Both the position numbers and the translations under genes were made by a program. This document shows, one piece after another, positions 6,510 to 7,126 of a DNA stretch of 7,126 nt. Numbering within the stretch: the stretch's first letter is position 1; each line of letters begins with the position of its first letter. The notes under the pieces were generated by a model. That model saw nothing but the letters and a program-made list of their open reading frames with translations. It had not been told where the DNA came from and did no database searches. The DNA comes from Trueperaceae bacterium. GTDB lineage: Bacteria > Deinococcota > Deinococci > Deinococcales > Trueperaceae. Location: positions 1-7,126 of the forward strand of contig JAGXHO010000220.1 of assembly GCA_024636105.1 (NCBI GenBank), given 5' to 3'.

Positions 6510-7126
6510 TCAGGCGGGGCGCACCTCGAGGTCGGGGACCGACGCCGGCCTCGGCGTTTCCAGCGCCGCCCGCACCAAGCGGGCGACGTCGCCCAGCGCC
6601 ACCAGCCCCTCGGCGTCGTACGCCCGCCCCTCGGCTTCGAAGACCGCGCGTTGCATGGCGGTGTCGGTCCGGCCCGGGTAGATGCTCGTCACGCGCACGC
6701 CGTGCCTGCGCTCTTCGGCCCGGAGCGCGTCCGCGAACGCCCTGAGCGCGAACTTCGTCGCCGCGTAGGCGCCCAGAAGGGGTCGGCGCGCAGACCGGCG
6801 CCGGAGTTGAGGAACACGACGTCGCCGGGGGCTGCCCGCAGGGCAGGGAGCAGCGCTTGGGTGAGCTCGACCGGGGCGCGCACGTTGATGCGCCACAGCG
6901 CGTCGAGGTCGGCGATCGGTGCCTCGGCGAGCGGCCCCAAGGCGACCCGCCCGGCGGCGTGGACGAGCGCATGGACGGGCGCCGGACCCACGGCCGCCGC
7001 GAGGCGCGCGAGCGCCGCACCGTCTTCGAGGTCGGCGACGTGCGCTTCTGCCCCCCGGCCCGCGGACGCCACGCCCGCAGCCAGCCGCGCCGCGTCCCGC
7101 CCGACGGCGAGGACGCGCCATCCGGC
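6510..7126 (-). CDS. SDR-family oxidoreductase, 5' end beyond the window, single-base frameshift
   Basis: The protein is readable in two frames that join at 6773. The N-terminal part (7126 down to 6773) begins inside the Rossmann fold with AGWRVLAVGRDAARLAA. It then shows HVADLED, the NAG-equivalent LVHAAGRVALGPL, the WRINVRAPVELTQALLPAL helix and VVFLNSGAG with the catalytic Ser. The C-terminal part (6773 to 6510) holds the active-site YAATK, FALRAFADALRAEE and the cofactor-side YPGRTDTAM. Together they give about 204 residues; the missing N-terminus should carry the TGxxxGIG nucleotide-binding motif. These are classical SDRs that oxidise or reduce small molecules with NAD(P)(H) in the cytoplasm; the substrate is not evident. 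It sits 42 nt upstream of the M16 pair. If the frameshift is real the gene is broken before its catalytic Tyr/Lys; if it is a sequencing error the enzyme is intact. Confidence 0.85.
   Translation of the reverse strand, partial: RMARPRRRAGRGAAGCGRGVRGPGGRSARRRPRRRCGARAPRGGRGSGARPCARPRRRAGRLGAARRGTDRRPRRAVAHQRARPGRAHPSAAPCPAGSPRRRRVPQLRRRSARRPLLGAYAATKFALRAFADALRAEERRHGVRVTSIYPGRTDTAMQRAVFEAEGRAYDAEGLVALGDVARLVRAALETPRPASVPDLEVRPA
6772..6774 (-). other. Frameshift site in the SDR gene (GGG where GGGG is expected)
   Basis: Minus-strand TTC TGG GCG CCT gives FWAP and continues as Arg-rich nonsense. Adding one G to the run gives TTC TGG GGC GCC TAC (FWGAY), which leads directly into AATKF, the expected SDR active site. 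The fit across the join is seamless, so a single lost G in a G-run is the simplest explanation. Confidence 0.88.

Overview
The window (about 72% G+C over most of its length) carries six genes, all on the minus strand, so transcription runs from right to left. The proteins are rich in Ala, Arg, Val and Asp. The tandem M16 peptidase pair resembles the Thermus thermophilus TTHA1264/TTHA1265 pair. With the diderm envelope genes, this suggests a high-GC member of the Deinococcota, perhaps a Trueperaceae-like lineage. That placement is an inference from protein style, not a search result.

Layout in transcription order: (1) an SDR-family oxidoreductase whose N-terminus lies beyond the right edge and whose frame is broken by one missing G (6510-7126); (2) an M16 peptidase-like protein that has lost the zinc motif (5217-6467); (3) its partner, an M16 peptidase with an intact HxxEH motif (3994-5220), starting inside the stop codon of gene 2; (4) a secreted LptA/OstA-like protein (3222-3935); (5) a 666-residue LptD/OstA-like outer-membrane protein with an LptD-like cysteine layout (1225-3225), starting inside the stop codon of gene 4; (6) an LptF/LptG-family permease (1-1187), which runs off the left edge. 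Genes are separated by at most 58 nt, and two junctions are 4-nt GTGA overlaps, so this looks like one operon. No gap approaches 300 bases, and no promoter or convincing terminator is visible.

Genes 4-6 together look like much of a lipid-export path: an inner-membrane permease, a periplasmic bridge and an outer-membrane translocon. This is notable because Deinococcota are generally regarded as lacking classical LPS. The M16 pair probably forms a cytoplasmic heterodimer with one zinc subunit and one Arg/Tyr subunit; its link to the envelope genes is unknown.

Two places need caution. The leftmost ~90 bases drop abruptly to about 47% G+C in the middle of the last membrane helix of the permease, which may be a chimeric join or an assembly edge. 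The frameshift in the SDR gene may be a homopolymer error. No mobile element, CRISPR array or RNA gene was recognised.
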